41,326 bases of DNA from a bacterium (GCA_030691545.1 JAUYEE010000293.1:1-41326), one strand, 5' to 3'; shown: positions 25,229-33,955, counted from the stretch's first letter. Notes: generated by a model from the sequence alone, not told the origin. Numbers and translations: made by a program.

Positions 25229-26080
25229 TCAAAAACGAACCGGGACGTTCTCTTGTGTCAGGTCGAGCCACTGAACTTTCTTGTGATGTTTGGCGATTAC
25301 AGACCTCAGGATGGACTCGAGCTTCGCGAGCTTCAGCTCGAACCCATCCCCTCCGATGGGCGCCTCGAACCCCTCCTTCGTGTAAAGGCCCGGCTTCAGA
25401 CAAAGGCGCAGATTATCCGCCCGCGAGCAGTCTATCGCCTCCACTTCGGCAAGGTCCGACAGCGCAGACGACTCCCACAGCCGGAGCACCCGCAGGGCTT
25501 TCATGACTCCGGGGCTGGTGAACCTCTCCCCCACGGCAAGGCCTTCGGTATCTATCCCGGAAATCGCGGGGAGGTTCCCCGGGTCGCCGGACGCCGCCGA
25601 AGGCGGCAGAATCACTCCGGCGTAATCTGTGAGCAACTCGTCCTTCCCCGCAAGCCTGGCTCGCGGCACTCGCTCCACCACCTCAATAACAATGATGTCA
25701 GGCATGAACCGCGACACGGCGGCGTGCTCCACCAGAGGAAGGTTGCCGAGCCGCTCCTTTGCGTGATGAATCCTGCACCGGAGAATGTTCTCGCCCTTCT
25801 TCAAGGACGAAACCTTGATGATTTCCTCGCTGGAGAGCTTCTGATTGCCACGGACAACGATATGTTTGACGGCGTACTTCGCATCAGCGAGGAGATACCG
25901 GCCGACTTCCAGTCCCCCAAAACCACAGGTAGCCAGGATGACGAGAATCAGTCCCCACCGGATTGCCTTTTCCCTCGTGAAAGGGGAGAAATTCGGCGGC
26001 TTCTTTCTCTTCTTGAGAATCTTCGCGTTCATTACGAAGAGTCTCGGCGGCTTTCCTGGTTTTGTCTTACGCGGAATCAT
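25229..26080 (-). CDS. ftsQ: Cell division protein FtsQ/DivIB
   Basis: 283 residues. A basic cytoplasmic head is followed by one transmembrane helix (GLILVILATCGFGGLEVG), then a POTRA domain (VKHIVVRGNQKLSSEEIIK) and an FtsQ beta domain ending in WLDLTQENVPVRF. FtsQ joins FtsB/FtsL at the division site. The ATG at 26080 overlaps the ddl stop (ATGA). A loop near GVILPPSAASGDPGNL contains a small hairpin (GCCGCC-GAA-GGCGGC), perhaps a remnant repeat, but the protein is of normal length. Confidence 0.9.
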   Translation of the reverse strand: MIPRKTKPGKPPRLFVMNAKILKKRKKPPNFSPFTREKAIRWGLILVILATCGFGGLEVGRYLLADAKYAVKHIVVRGNQKLSSEEIIKVSSLKKGENILRCRIHHAKERLGNLPLVEHAAVSRFMPDIIVIEVVERVPRARLAGKDELLTDYAGVILPPSAASGDPGNLPAISGIDTEGLAVGERFTSPGVMKALRVLRLWESSALSDLAEVEAIDCSRADNLRLCLKPGLYTKEGFEAPIGGDGFELKLAKLESILRSVIAKHHKKVQWLDLTQENVPVRF

Positions 26081-27249
26081 CTTTCGCTCACAATTGACTC
26101 CGAAAAAGCCCTCGGCGGAAAGCAATCCCGGTCCACGCTCAACCGTCTCTTCTCTTCATATCGCTCCAGGGCAAGCTCGATGAGCCTGTCCAGGAGTTCA
26201 GGATAAGGTATCCCGGTGGCTTCCCAGAGCTTCGGATACATGCTCACTTCCGTGAAGCCGGGTATGGTATTCAGTTCATTGACGAGGACACGGCCCGTCC
26301 GCTTTTCCAGAAAGAAATCCACCCTCGCCATCCCGTAGCACTCCAGCGTATGGAAGGCGCGAAGGGCAAAGTGCTGGACGCGCTTTACCTGCTCTGCGGT
26401 CAAGTCGGCGGGGATGACCAACTCGGTCGTATCGTCACAATACTTCGCATCGTAATCGTAGAATTCCCGCCCTGGAATAACCTCTCCGGGAAGCGAAGCA
26501 AGGGCCTCGCCATTGCCGAGCACACTGCACTCGATCTCCCTGGCGTCAATGCCTTCCTCGATGACAACCTTGGTGTCGTAGTTCCGCGCCGCCTCGATCG
26601 CCTCCTCGAGTTCCTCGCAGTTGTGGACCTTCGTGACGCCGATGCTTGAGCCGAGGTTCGCGGGCTTGACAAAGCACGGATAGCCAATCACGGTCCACAC
26701 GATGTCGCGGATCCTTCGATTGCGGGCGTCATCCCTGTCGGGTCCCAAGGAGACCCAGTGCGGGACGGGGATGCCGTTGTGGAAAAGCATTTCCTTGGTC
26801 TTGGCCTTATCCATCGCCAGGGCAGAACCAAGAACGCCTGAACCTACGTACGGTATGTCCAGCATTTCGAACAAGCCCTGGATAGTCCCGTCCTCCCCGT
26901 AAGGGCCATGGAGAACAGGGAAGGCGACCATCCCCGCTTGGGCGCGGTGAGCCACACGGTCCGGCTCCGCAGGGGAAATCCTTGCGACGAGCGCTCCCCA
27001 GCCTTCGGATACCGCAGGGACACCCGCTGCACCCTCCCAATGCGGCGAAGCGTCTCTTAGCGGAGGGACCATCCGGCCCTCCAGCGCGGTCGTGCTGACC
27101 CACTTCCCATCCTTGGCGATGGTCACAAAATGGAGGTCATATTTACCTCGGTCGAGGGCCGCGGCGATGGACCTCGCTGACCGCAGCGACACCTCGTGCT
27201 CGGCGGAGCGTCCGCCACAGATAATCCACACATTCAGCTTGTCATTCAT
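26077..27249 (-). CDS. ddl: D-alanine-D-alanine ligase
   Basis: 390 residues, an ATP-grasp enzyme making the D-Ala-D-Ala end of the peptidoglycan stem. It has GGRSAEHEVSL at the N-terminus, HGPYGEDGTIQG, the ATP-binding KPANLGSSIGV, FYDYDAKYCDD and the metal site VNELNTIPGFT. The Tyr in AKY corresponds to the residue that favours D-Ala over D-lactate in E. coli DdlB. It starts 8 nt inside murC and overlaps ftsQ by ATGA. A stretch of about 35 residues after EGRMVPPL is longer than usual and holds AGVPAV, resembling the AGGTPAV read from R1 elements, so a decayed insertion is possible. Confidence 0.94.
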   Translation of the reverse strand: MNDKLNVWIICGGRSAEHEVSLRSARSIAAALDRGKYDLHFVTIAKDGKWVSTTALEGRMVPPLRDASPHWEGAAGVPAVSEGWGALVARISPAEPDRVAHRAQAGMVAFPVLHGPYGEDGTIQGLFEMLDIPYVGSGVLGSALAMDKAKTKEMLFHNGIPVPHWVSLGPDRDDARNRRIRDIVWTVIGYPCFVKPANLGSSIGVTKVHNCEELEEAIEAARNYDTKVVIEEGIDAREIECSVLGNGEALASLPGEVIPGREFYDYDAKYCDDTTELVIPADLTAEQVKRVQHFALRAFHTLECYGMARVDFFLEKRTGRVLVNELNTIPGFTEVSMYPKLWEATGIPYPELLDRLIELALERYEEKRRLSVDRDCFPPRAFSESIVSER

Positions 27250-28666
27250 TGCTTGCCACTGTTACGAGTTGGGTGTTTCTTTCTCGAAGCTTTCGTACGA
27301 GCTCGTCGGCTACAGTCGTGATATTGCCGGCCCCCATGGTGATGACCACATCACCAGGGCGAAGAATTTCAGAAAGAAAAGTCGGGATGTCGTGCAGGTC
27401 GGGGAAGTACTCAACGTTGTTCTGCCCCGACTCGAGGACGCTTCGGAGGATCGTCGTGCCGTCAATCCCCTCGATGAGCGGTTCGTTGGCTCCATAGATG
27501 TCGGTCAAAATCAGTCGGTCCACGGAGGTGAAGGCACTGGAAAAACGGTGATGAAGGTGCTTCGTTCGGCTGTACCTGTGGGGCTGGAAAACGCCGAAGA
27601 GCCTTCCTCCGTTGGCAACGTGTCTCGCGGAACGCAGGGTCGCCATAACCTCCGTGGGATGATGGGCATAGTCGTCAATCACAAGAATGTCGTCCACCTG
27701 TCCCTTCACCTCAAATCGTCGTCGGACTCCTAAGAAAGAGCAGATCGCTTCCTTGATCGTTTCAAAGGGAATCCCGATGTCGGTTGCCACCGCGATAACC
27801 GCGAGGCAGTTCGAGACATTGTGAATGCCCGGGATGCTCAGCCTCATAGTTCCGAGGAGTTTGCCCTCGTGGAAGACTGAGAATGTCGAGCCGAAGCCGT
27901 TCAGGGAAATGTCGTCCGCGAAGAAGTCGGCCGGCTGGCAAATGCTGTAACTGATGAGCCCGGCGTCGCACGTGTCAGCGAGGTGTCCGACGTTGCGCTC
28001 GTCCAGGTTATAGACGAGTTTGCCGTCGGGGACGATGTTTTCAATGAAACGCCCGAACGTGTCCTCAATCTCCTGGAGATCGTGGTAGAAGCCGATATGC
28101 TCCTCCTCGATATTGGTGATAATGCTGTAGAAAGGATGGAAATTGACGAAGGACCCGTCGCTTTCGTCAGCCTCCGCAACAAAATAGGGGCCCTCGCCGC
28201 ACAGAACGTTGCCCTGAAAAGCATCCACAACTCCCCCGACAATCGCCGACGGGTCGAGTCCAGCATGCTGGAGTATCAGGGCAATTAGAGAAGTCGTCGT
28301 CGTTTTCCCGTGAGTGCCCGCGATGGCGATGGCGGCTTTGTCCCGCATAAGCCAGGCTAACGCCTCAGCCCGGTGCACAATGGGTAACCCGGCGAATCGT
28401 GCGCGGCGCATTTCGGGATTATCGTCGGTCACGGCTGAGGAATAGACCACGGTCGCACGGTCCGGGACATTGGACTCACAGTGACCCTCGTAAAACGTGG
28501 CTCCGGCTTCCTCCAATCGGTGAGTGATGGAGGTGCACTTCAAATCGGACCCGCTGACACTGTATCCGCGGTTGAGGAAAGTGAAGGCAATGCCACTCAT
28601 GCCGATTCCGCCAATTCCAATGAAGTGAACCGGAAATTCTTTCGAGATGTTCGATACAACGGGCAT
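27242..28666 (-). CDS. murC: UDP-N-acetylmuramate-L-alanine ligase MurC
   Basis: 474 residues. It has FIGIGGIGMSGIA at the NAD-like N-domain, the ATP loop GTHGKTTTT, EADESDGSF and the C-domain sequence IDDYAHHPTEV, all diagnostic for MurC. It adds L-Ala to UDP-MurNAc in the cytoplasm. The ATG at 28666 has a strong AAGGAGGT site; an in-frame ATG at 28723 lies in an R1 repeat and is rejected. It overlaps ddl by 8 nt. The usual neighbour murB does not follow. Confidence 0.96.
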   Translation of the reverse strand: MPVVSNISKEFPVHFIGIGGIGMSGIAFTFLNRGYSVSGSDLKCTSITHRLEEAGATFYEGHCESNVPDRATVVYSSAVTDDNPEMRRARFAGLPIVHRAEALAWLMRDKAAIAIAGTHGKTTTTSLIALILQHAGLDPSAIVGGVVDAFQGNVLCGEGPYFVAEADESDGSFVNFHPFYSIITNIEEEHIGFYHDLQEIEDTFGRFIENIVPDGKLVYNLDERNVGHLADTCDAGLISYSICQPADFFADDISLNGFGSTFSVFHEGKLLGTMRLSIPGIHNVSNCLAVIAVATDIGIPFETIKEAICSFLGVRRRFEVKGQVDDILVIDDYAHHPTEVMATLRSARHVANGGRLFGVFQPHRYSRTKHLHHRFSSAFTSVDRLILTDIYGANEPLIEGIDGTTILRSVLESGQNNVEYFPDLHDIPTFLSEILRPGDVVITMGAGNITTVADELVRKLRERNTQLVTVASNE

Positions 28667-28685
28667 CAAGCATACCTCCTTCGCG

Positions 28686-28850
28686 GCATGGGCATCTCTT
28701 GTGGATGCGGCATCTTGCCGCATCTTTAAGCGGCTGGAAGCCGCTTCTACTCTGTTTCACGGGTTGGAAACCCGTGCCACCTCAGACAATTCTTCCTGCG
28801 CCTCCTTTCGGGCGCGAGACCTTTTACAATGGCACGGCGACTCGCCGTCT
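28686..28850. repeat. Stack of R1 hairpins between murG and murC
   Basis: At least three perfect hairpins lie in a row: ATGCGGCA-TCT-TGCCGCAT, AAGCGGCT-GGA-AGCCGCTT and CACGGGTT-GGA-AACCCGTG, then CGGCG-ACT-CGCCG, which codes for the last residues of MurG. The 47-bp part at 28704-28750 has identical ends to a 47-bp copy inside murE (39276-39322). Confidence 0.8.
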
Positions 28851-29993
28851 CATGTCAGAACAAAGAAGCGATTCCGGACGGGCAATGCGGAAAAGGATGT
28901 CCGCAATCTTCTTTGCGGCGTTTCCATTCCCGCCGCCGGCGGGATTGTTCGCCTCCATCACGCTGAGGGCGTGACCTCCGTCGGCTATGAGCTGACAAAG
29001 TGTCTCGCCGAAGCCGGGAATCGTCGCCTGGCCGCGGGATGCAGTCAGTTGCTCGAGTACGACGGCTCCCCCCTTTGCCTCAAGGTACCGGGCATTTTGG
29101 TCCTGATGCCCGGAAGCGGCGTAGGGGAACGGCACAAGGATCGCGGGCTTACCGGTCTGCGTAATTTCGGCAACCGTCGAGGCGCCCGAGCGTGCAACCA
29201 CCAGGTCAGCGGCGTCATAGAGAGTCTTCATCCGGGACTCGAATGGCGCCACATAGGCCCGCAAGGGCAAAGCCTCGTAGCGGCGGCGAACCCAGGGATA
29301 ATCCGCGGCGCCGGTCAGGTGGATGACCTGTACCTCCCCAGCCCTTTTCTGTAAAATAGGAAGGGTGTTGCAGACCTCTCGATTGAGGGCTCGGGCGCCC
29401 TGGCTACCGCCAACGACCAGGAGGGTGAGTATGGTGCTGCTCAGCTTTTGTATCTGAGCCAGGGCGCCGAGCCTATCTCGCGGTTGCATGAACTCTTTTC
29501 TCAGGGGCATCCCCACAACTTCGACGTTCCTGTTCGGGAAATGAGCCGCGGACCCGGGGAAATTCACCAGCACTGCGCTCGATAGCCTGGAAAGGAGGAG
29601 ATTTGCCTTCCCGGGGACCGCATTGGCTTCGTGAATGGCGACCGGTACGCCGAGAAGCCTTGCGGCAAACAGCGGCGCCACGGAACTGAAGTTCCCGAAG
29701 CCGATTGCCACGTGCGGCCGGAAATTCGCCACGACCCGAAAGGAGACGTCGAAACTCCCTATCAGTCGGAATACGAAAGAGGCCACGTCCGTGGAAATTC
29801 TCCGCGGCATGCCGACCGCAGGCAGCCGGACGACGCGCGCATCCTCACCGAAACATAATCCTTCGATTGCCAGTTTCTTGGCCCCAAGAAACAGAAAACG
29901 CGCGCTGGGTCTTTGTTGTTTGATCTCCTCAGCGACTGATAGAGCCGGGAAAACATGTCCTCCGGTTCCGCCGCTGGCGATCAGAACTCTCAT
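28824..29993 (-). CDS. murG: Lipid II synthase MurG
   Basis: 389 residues of GT-B glycosyltransferase fold. It shows GGTGGHVFPA at 8-17, GFGNFSSVAP, HEANAVPGKAN, the C-domain GGSQGARALN and ARSGASTVAEI; YAASGHQDQNA completes the UDP-GlcNAc site. It transfers GlcNAc to lipid I at the inner membrane. The ATG at 29993 has GGAG upstream; the frame continuing to 30140 is repeat sequence. The C-terminal end MRRRVAVPL is encoded by a repeat hairpin, so the original stop has probably been replaced. Confidence 0.95.
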   Translation of the reverse strand: MRVLIASGGTGGHVFPALSVAEEIKQQRPSARFLFLGAKKLAIEGLCFGEDARVVRLPAVGMPRRISTDVASFVFRLIGSFDVSFRVVANFRPHVAIGFGNFSSVAPLFAARLLGVPVAIHEANAVPGKANLLLSRLSSAVLVNFPGSAAHFPNRNVEVVGMPLRKEFMQPRDRLGALAQIQKLSSTILTLLVVGGSQGARALNREVCNTLPILQKRAGEVQVIHLTGAADYPWVRRRYEALPLRAYVAPFESRMKTLYDAADLVVARSGASTVAEITQTGKPAILVPFPYAASGHQDQNARYLEAKGGAVVLEQLTASRGQATIPGFGETLCQLIADGGHALSVMEANNPAGGGNGNAAKKIADILFRIARPESLLCSDMRRRVAVPL

Positions 29994-30010
29994 TTCGTTC
30001 TCCGTTGTGC

Positions 30011-30107
30011 GTACCGCCGGCATCTTGCCGGCTGTCTCGGGGGCATCCTGCCCCCGATTTCGAGGGCGAGACGCCCTCGGGACTGCCGCCGAGACGGCGG
30101 CGTTACC
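30011..30107. repeat. 97-bp R1 array, copy A
   Basis: Four adjacent perfect hairpins: CCGGCA/TGCCGG, GGGGGCA/TGCCCCC (here with a C in the loop region), GAGGGCG/CGCCCTC and GCCGCCG/CGGCGGC, each with a 3-nt loop. Copy B at 35701-35797 differs at only four positions. It lies directly upstream of murG. Confidence 0.85.
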
Positions 30108-30113
30108 GTCGTT

Positions 30114-30199
30114 GCCTGCCCGCGTGCGCGCTCCGGCCACGCTCCGAGGGACTGGGCTTAGTCGGCCGCAGACGGTGCGTCACCGCGCACGGCCAGGGA
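30114..30199 (+). repeat. R3 86-bp element upstream of murG
   Basis: It starts GCCTGCCCG and ends CGGCCAGGGA. The flanks CGTCGT and ACGACG are inverted, as if the element sat in a hairpin loop. It is about 91% identical to the copy at 39690-39775, the closest pair in the family. Confidence 0.82.
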
Positions 30200-30227
30200 G
30201 ACGACGTCTCCACTCCATCACGCCCGA

Positions 30228-30284
30228 TTTGTGCCTTCGTGTCTTCGTGGTAATTCTCACCAACAAGGCACTAAGACACGAAGG
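30228..30284. repeat. R2 element at the end of ftsW
   Basis: CCTTCGTGTCTT (30234-30245) and AAGACACGAAGG (30273-30284) are perfect 12-bp inverted arms. The right arm supplies the last FtsW residues (RPFVS) and its stop codon. Confidence 0.75.
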
Positions 30285-31518
30285 GCCGTACGCGCTGCCC
30301 GCCTGCCCGGTCACGTCCCTGTGCTCTCCAGGCCCCACGGCGACGTGGGGCCCCAACGCCGCCGGGCTCGTCCCTACGGCCAGGGGCACGGACACGCAAG
30401 GCGCGCGGCCGTTCCGTGGCGGGCTCCTTCTCTGCAACCCTACTAATGCTCATCAGAAGGCCCACGCCCAGGAACGTCACGAACAGGTTCGAACCTCCAA
30501 AGCTCACAAACGGGAGGTTGAGGCCCGTCGCCGGCAGAAGGCTCGTTACGACCCCGAGGTGTAGGATCGTCTCGAGGGCAATGAGAGAACTCACCCCGGT
30601 GGCCACGAGGTAACCTTCAAACTGACGCGCCCGGGTGGCGATGCGGAAACCCAGAACCACCAGAATCACAAACAGACTGATCAGCACGCACATCCCGATG
30701 AAACCAACCTGTTCTCCGACCGAGGCGCCCACAAAGTCATTGTACAGATAGGGCAGGAAGCCGAGCTTCTGCCTTCCTGCGCCAAGGCCGAGCCCGAACA
30801 GGCCGCCCGTGCCCAGGGCAAGGAGCGAATGAGTCTGCTGATAGGCGATTCCCGATTCGTGCCGGATCGGGTCGAGATACGCCAGGATTCTGCCGAACTG
30901 GTAACTGGAGGTATAGACCTTGTACGCCAGTCCGCCGAGACCCGCCACCGTAAGGCAGAGCAGATACCTCAGTTTCAAACCCGACACGAACAACACGATG
31001 AACCCAATGGAGCCCAGAACCCCTGTCGAACTCAGGTTAGGCTCCAGAAGGATCAGCCCAGCACAAACTGCAATTCCTCCAAGGGGAAAAAGCAGTTTCT
31101 TGATGGTGAGGGGAGACCTCCCCTGCCCTCTTGTCAAGGCGTGGGCGAGGAACAGAATGCACGACAGCTTCGCCACCTCCGAGGGCTGAAAAATCTTCCC
31201 TCCGAGGCGTATCCACCGGTGGGACCCGTTCGCCTCCACGCCAATCCCTGGAAGAAAAACCATTCCCAGAGAGACGAGGGAAACGCCGAAGATGGGCAGG
31301 GCATTCCGCACTAAAACACGGTAGTCCATCAGGCACAGTGCCCCGAAGGCCGCCGCCCCCAACCCGACCCATACAAGCTGCCTCTTCAGGAAGAAATCGC
31401 TGTCATGAATGGCCGGCGACTCGTTTGCGAAAATCGCACTCGCGTCGTAGATCATCACCAGGCCAATCCCCTGAAGCAGGATGACCAGAATAACCAGCAG
31501 AGCTCGCTCCGACTGCAT
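30271..31518 (-). CDS. ftsW: Peptidoglycan glycosyltransferase FtsW (SEDS family)
   Basis: 415 residues with about ten transmembrane helices. SEDS hallmarks are present: GSHRWIRLG, FQPSEVAKL, LEPNLSSTGV, HESGIAYQQTHSLLALGTGG and PFVSFGGSNL. FtsW polymerises lipid II for the septum with its class B PBP partner. The membrane core ends near residue 360 (SISRVAEKE). The remaining 55 or so residues are Arg/Gly/Pro-rich and come from an R3 element (30301-30386) and an R2 arm, so this tail is probably acquired and non-essential. The start lies 12 bp after the LysM gene. Confidence 0.95.
   Translation of the reverse strand: MQSERALLVILVILLQGIGLVMIYDASAIFANESPAIHDSDFFLKRQLVWVGLGAAAFGALCLMDYRVLVRNALPIFGVSLVSLGMVFLPGIGVEANGSHRWIRLGGKIFQPSEVAKLSCILFLAHALTRGQGRSPLTIKKLLFPLGGIAVCAGLILLEPNLSSTGVLGSIGFIVLFVSGLKLRYLLCLTVAGLGGLAYKVYTSSYQFGRILAYLDPIRHESGIAYQQTHSLLALGTGGLFGLGLGAGRQKLGFLPYLYNDFVGASVGEQVGFIGMCVLISLFVILVVLGFRIATRARQFEGYLVATGVSSLIALETILHLGVVTSLLPATGLNLPFVSFGGSNLFVTFLGVGLLMSISRVAEKEPATERPRALRVRAPGRRDEPGGVGAPRRRGAWRAQGRDRAGGQRVRPFVS
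30301..30386 (+). repeat. R3 86-bp element coding the FtsW tail
   Basis: It starts GCCTGCCCG and ends CGGCCAGGGG, exactly 86 bp. It contains its own hairpin CCCCACG/CGTGGGG. Read on the minus strand it encodes about FtsW residues 378-406. Confidence 0.78.
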
Positions 31519-31530
31519 GGATGCCGACCG

Positions 31531-32319
31531 TTATTGCCCTTTCGGGATGCGCAGTTCCTGTCCGATCTGGATTCGCGTCGGATCGCTAATGTTGTTGGCC
31601 TCTAAGATGCGCGTCGAGGTTGTGTTGTAAAGCCTCGCCAGCTTCCAGACGGTGTCGCCGGGCTGAACGCGATGGACGGCGTTTTGAGCGTCTTCGGTAA
31701 CAGGCACCGCCTCAACACCAGCCAGCAACGCGGAAGGTCCCATGGCCTCCGCAGCCCCGCCGGGCGGCGAAAGCACGCCCGCAGCGGGAGTCTCCGGCGC
31801 CGGACCCGCAGGCTGAGCGGCCGGTATGACCAACTCGCGCCCTTCGCGAATCATCGCCGCGTCCTGAATGTCATTCCGGTCCACAATCGCGCTGACCGGG
31901 ACCTTGAACTTCCGGCCCAGCGCCCAAAGGGTGTCGCCCTTCTTGACGACGTACTTGATTTCCTGGGGACCCGCCTCCGTTGCCGTCGGTGAAAGAGAGG
32001 GCGCAGGGGCCGGCGTCACCGTCCCTGTGTCGGGCGTTGTCCCTCGCGTCGAGGCGGCAGAGGCGCTTCCTCTGGTATCCGGCAGGGCGATATCCAGTGG
32101 AGGAAGACTCTGCTCTCTGACGACGATGGGCGATGCACTCTCTCTCGTGTTCACCTGAGTTGGGGGCAATTCCGTTCCCGGCTCCTCAGAGGTGACCGCG
32201 GCGACCTCTTGCTTGGGCTCCTGGGCTTTGTTGTTGGAACACCCGCCCATGCAAATCCACACCAGGACCAACCCCACGTGAGCCAGCACAACAAGGATGA
32301 CTGTGTCACGCAGCTTCAT
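31531..32319 (-). CDS. LysM-domain lipoprotein inside the dcw cluster
   Basis: 262 residues. The signal sequence ends in lipobox MGGC (Cys27). A Pro/Thr/Ser-rich linker leads to two LysM domains: about 120-165 (YVVKKGDTLWALGRKFKVPV) and 213-260 (HRVQPGDTVWKLARLYNTTS). LysM domains bind GlcNAc-MurNAc chains, so it probably sits at the outer or inner membrane and touches peptidoglycan. The ATG at 32319 has a strong GGAGGAG site and overlaps the end of murD by 14 nt. A LysM lipoprotein between murD and ftsW is not the standard arrangement and suggests a cell-wall or division role. Confidence 0.88.
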   Translation of the reverse strand: MKLRDTVILVVLAHVGLVLVWICMGGCSNNKAQEPKQEVAAVTSEEPGTELPPTQVNTRESASPIVVREQSLPPLDIALPDTRGSASAASTRGTTPDTGTVTPAPAPSLSPTATEAGPQEIKYVVKKGDTLWALGRKFKVPVSAIVDRNDIQDAAMIREGRELVIPAAQPAGPAPETPAAGVLSPPGGAAEAMGPSALLAGVEAVPVTEDAQNAVHRVQPGDTVWKLARLYNTTSTRILEANNISDPTRIQIGQELRIPKGQ

Positions 32320-33955
32320 GGTTTCTCCTCCTTTCCTGAGATGCTCGTCTGAGCTGCTTCACTTTTGCCTGAAAAACTTGTCCTCTATGCTTGTAATCCT
32401 TAAACATGTCGAAACTGCTACAGGCCGGAGAGAGAAGCACGACGTCGCCCCTCGCGGCGTTCCGGAGAGCTAATTCCACGGCTTCCTCAAGGTCCACGGC
32501 GAAGACGGACGGGAGCACTTTGTGGAGAGACGAGTACATCTTCTCTTTTGCCTCGCCAATGAGAACGGCAAGTTTGACTTTCTCCCTTGCGGCTTCCGTC
32601 ACGGGGTCGTAGGCTCCGCCTTTGTCTCGCCCACCGGCGATCAGGATGACCGGCTGAGAGAAACTCTCCAGCGCCCTGACAACGGCGTCCACGTTCGTTG
32701 CCTTCGAATCGTCAACAAAATCCACCCCCAGGACGCGGTCCACGAACTCGATGCGATGCTGCGGCGCCGCAAAGCTCGATAGGGCCGAATAGATGGATTC
32801 TTCGGGAATGCCGAGAATCTCCGCGACGGCAATGGCGACGGCGGCGTTCTCGAGGTTGTGCTGTCCCCGCAGACGCCAGCCTGCCCGTTGACGTCGAGGA
32901 ACAACGGGGCCGCCACCACGGCCCGGGCCCCCAACGCCCCCCAGCGCACCCCGGCGGCCAGAGTGGGAATGCGCCTCGTAGCGTTTCTCCTGGCCGGAAA
33001 CGCGACTGATGATTGTGCCATTGCTCACAGACAGGTGGGCGGAAGTGGCGCCAGAGCGCCACTGGCCGAAGGTCAAAACGGTTGGGTAATCGCCGTCCAT
33101 CCCTGGCCGTTCGAACGGATGCCGTCCAAGAGCGCGCACGCTCCGCTGCGCCGGCTCCGGCGCTTCCGCGCGCACGCGGGCAGGCGGGACGGGGAAAAGG
33201 GTCTTCACGTTCTCGTTCAAAATCAAGAAGTCACCGCGGCGCTGATTTTCGGCAATTCTTCTTTTCGCCTCGGCATAGTCCCGGAACGAATCGTACCGGT
33301 CGAGGTGGTCGGCGGTGATGTTCAGGATAGCCGAGATAAAGGGGCGAAACCTGTGAATCCTCTCGAGCTGAAACGAGCTGACTTCGACAACTAAGTAGTC
33401 CGGGGGCTGCGGCTCGGCGGCTTTCCGCACGAGAGGCAAACCGATGTTCCCGGCGGTGGCGGAGGACAGACCCGCCGCCTGGAGGATGTGGTTGATCAGC
33501 TCGCAGGTGGTCGTTTTGCCATTTGTGCCTGTGATCGCGATGACACGGCTATTGCAGAATCGAAACCCAAGCTCCATCTCGCTGATGATGGGAACGCCCT
33601 CCGAGTCCGCCAAAACGAGCGGGAGGGATGAAGGATGCACACCGGGACTAACCACCACCAGCTCGCATCCCGCGTAGAACCGGCCTGTATGGTCGCCCAG
33701 CTCCACCTCGGCCCCCAACTTCTCCAACTGGCGCTTTTTCTCGCCGAGAGCGTCCGTCGCGGCGCTGTCGGTGCAGCGGACTTTCGCGCCCTTCGAGAGA
33801 AGGAACAAGGCGGAGTCATACCCGCTCTCGCCGAGTCCAACGACCATCACAGTCCGGTTGGGGAGGTCGCCAAGGACTGTGTCAATGCGGCTAGTTGTCT
33901 CCTCCTCCGCGAAGGAGAATACGTGCTGATAAGGAACATGGAGAGTAGTGCGCAT
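32306..33955 (-). CDS. murD: UDP-MurNAc-L-Ala-D-Glu ligase MurD with two repeat insertions
   Basis: 549 residues, about 100 longer than typical MurD. The N-domain has VMVVGLGESG, the ATP loop AITGTNGKTTT and EVSSFQLE; the C-domain has GQHNLENAAVAIA, VDDSKATNVDA and AGGRDKGGAYDP, so the catalytic set is complete. It adds D-Glu to UDP-MurNAc-L-Ala. The excess lies in the central domain: residues about 257-286 and 331-359 are each encoded by an 86-bp R3 element and are Arg/Pro/Gly-rich. The frame is kept through both, so the gene is probably functional. The ATG at 33955 is supported by homology; the upstream open frame to 34582 is repeat sequence. Confidence 0.94.
   Translation of the reverse strand: MRTTLHVPYQHVFSFAEEETTSRIDTVLGDLPNRTVMVVGLGESGYDSALFLLSKGAKVRCTDSAATDALGEKKRQLEKLGAEVELGDHTGRFYAGCELVVVSPGVHPSSLPLVLADSEGVPIISEMELGFRFCNSRVIAITGTNGKTTTCELINHILQAAGLSSATAGNIGLPLVRKAAEPQPPDYLVVEVSSFQLERIHRFRPFISAILNITADHLDRYDSFRDYAEAKRRIAENQRRGDFLILNENVKTLFPVPPARVRAEAPEPAQRSVRALGRHPFERPGMDGDYPTVLTFGQWRSGATSAHLSVSNGTIISRVSGQEKRYEAHSHSGRRGALGGVGGPGRGGGPVVPRRQRAGWRLRGQHNLENAAVAIAVAEILGIPEESIYSALSSFAAPQHRIEFVDRVLGVDFVDDSKATNVDAVVRALESFSQPVILIAGGRDKGGAYDPVTEAAREKVKLAVLIGEAKEKMYSSLHKVLPSVFAVDLEEAVELALRNAARGDVVLLSPACSSFDMFKDYKHRGQVFQAKVKQLRRASQERRRNHEAA
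32879..32964 (+). repeat. R3 86-bp element inside murD (second)
   Basis: It starts GCCTGCCCG and ends CGGCCAGAGT, 86 bp, with a few changes at the right end. It codes for about MurD residues 331-359, just before the conserved GQHNLEN. Its orientation is opposite to the gene. Confidence 0.72.
33100..33185 (-). repeat. R3 86-bp element inside murD (first)
   Basis: Read on the minus strand, its first 18 bases equal those of the copy at 30114, and it ends CGGCCAGGGA. The flanks CCGTCC and GGACGG are inverted. It codes for about MurD residues 257-286. The interior has its own palindromes, GCGCCGG/CCGGCGC and CCGTTCGAACGG. Confidence 0.8.

Noticed and set aside
30011..30107. CRISPR array
   Set aside because: The hairpins are adjacent, with different stems and no constant repeat or unique spacers; there are no cas genes in the window.
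32879..33185. Sequencing error or frameshift in murD
   Set aside because: The frame is continuous and both extra segments coincide exactly with 86-bp R3 elements, so insertion explains the extra length.
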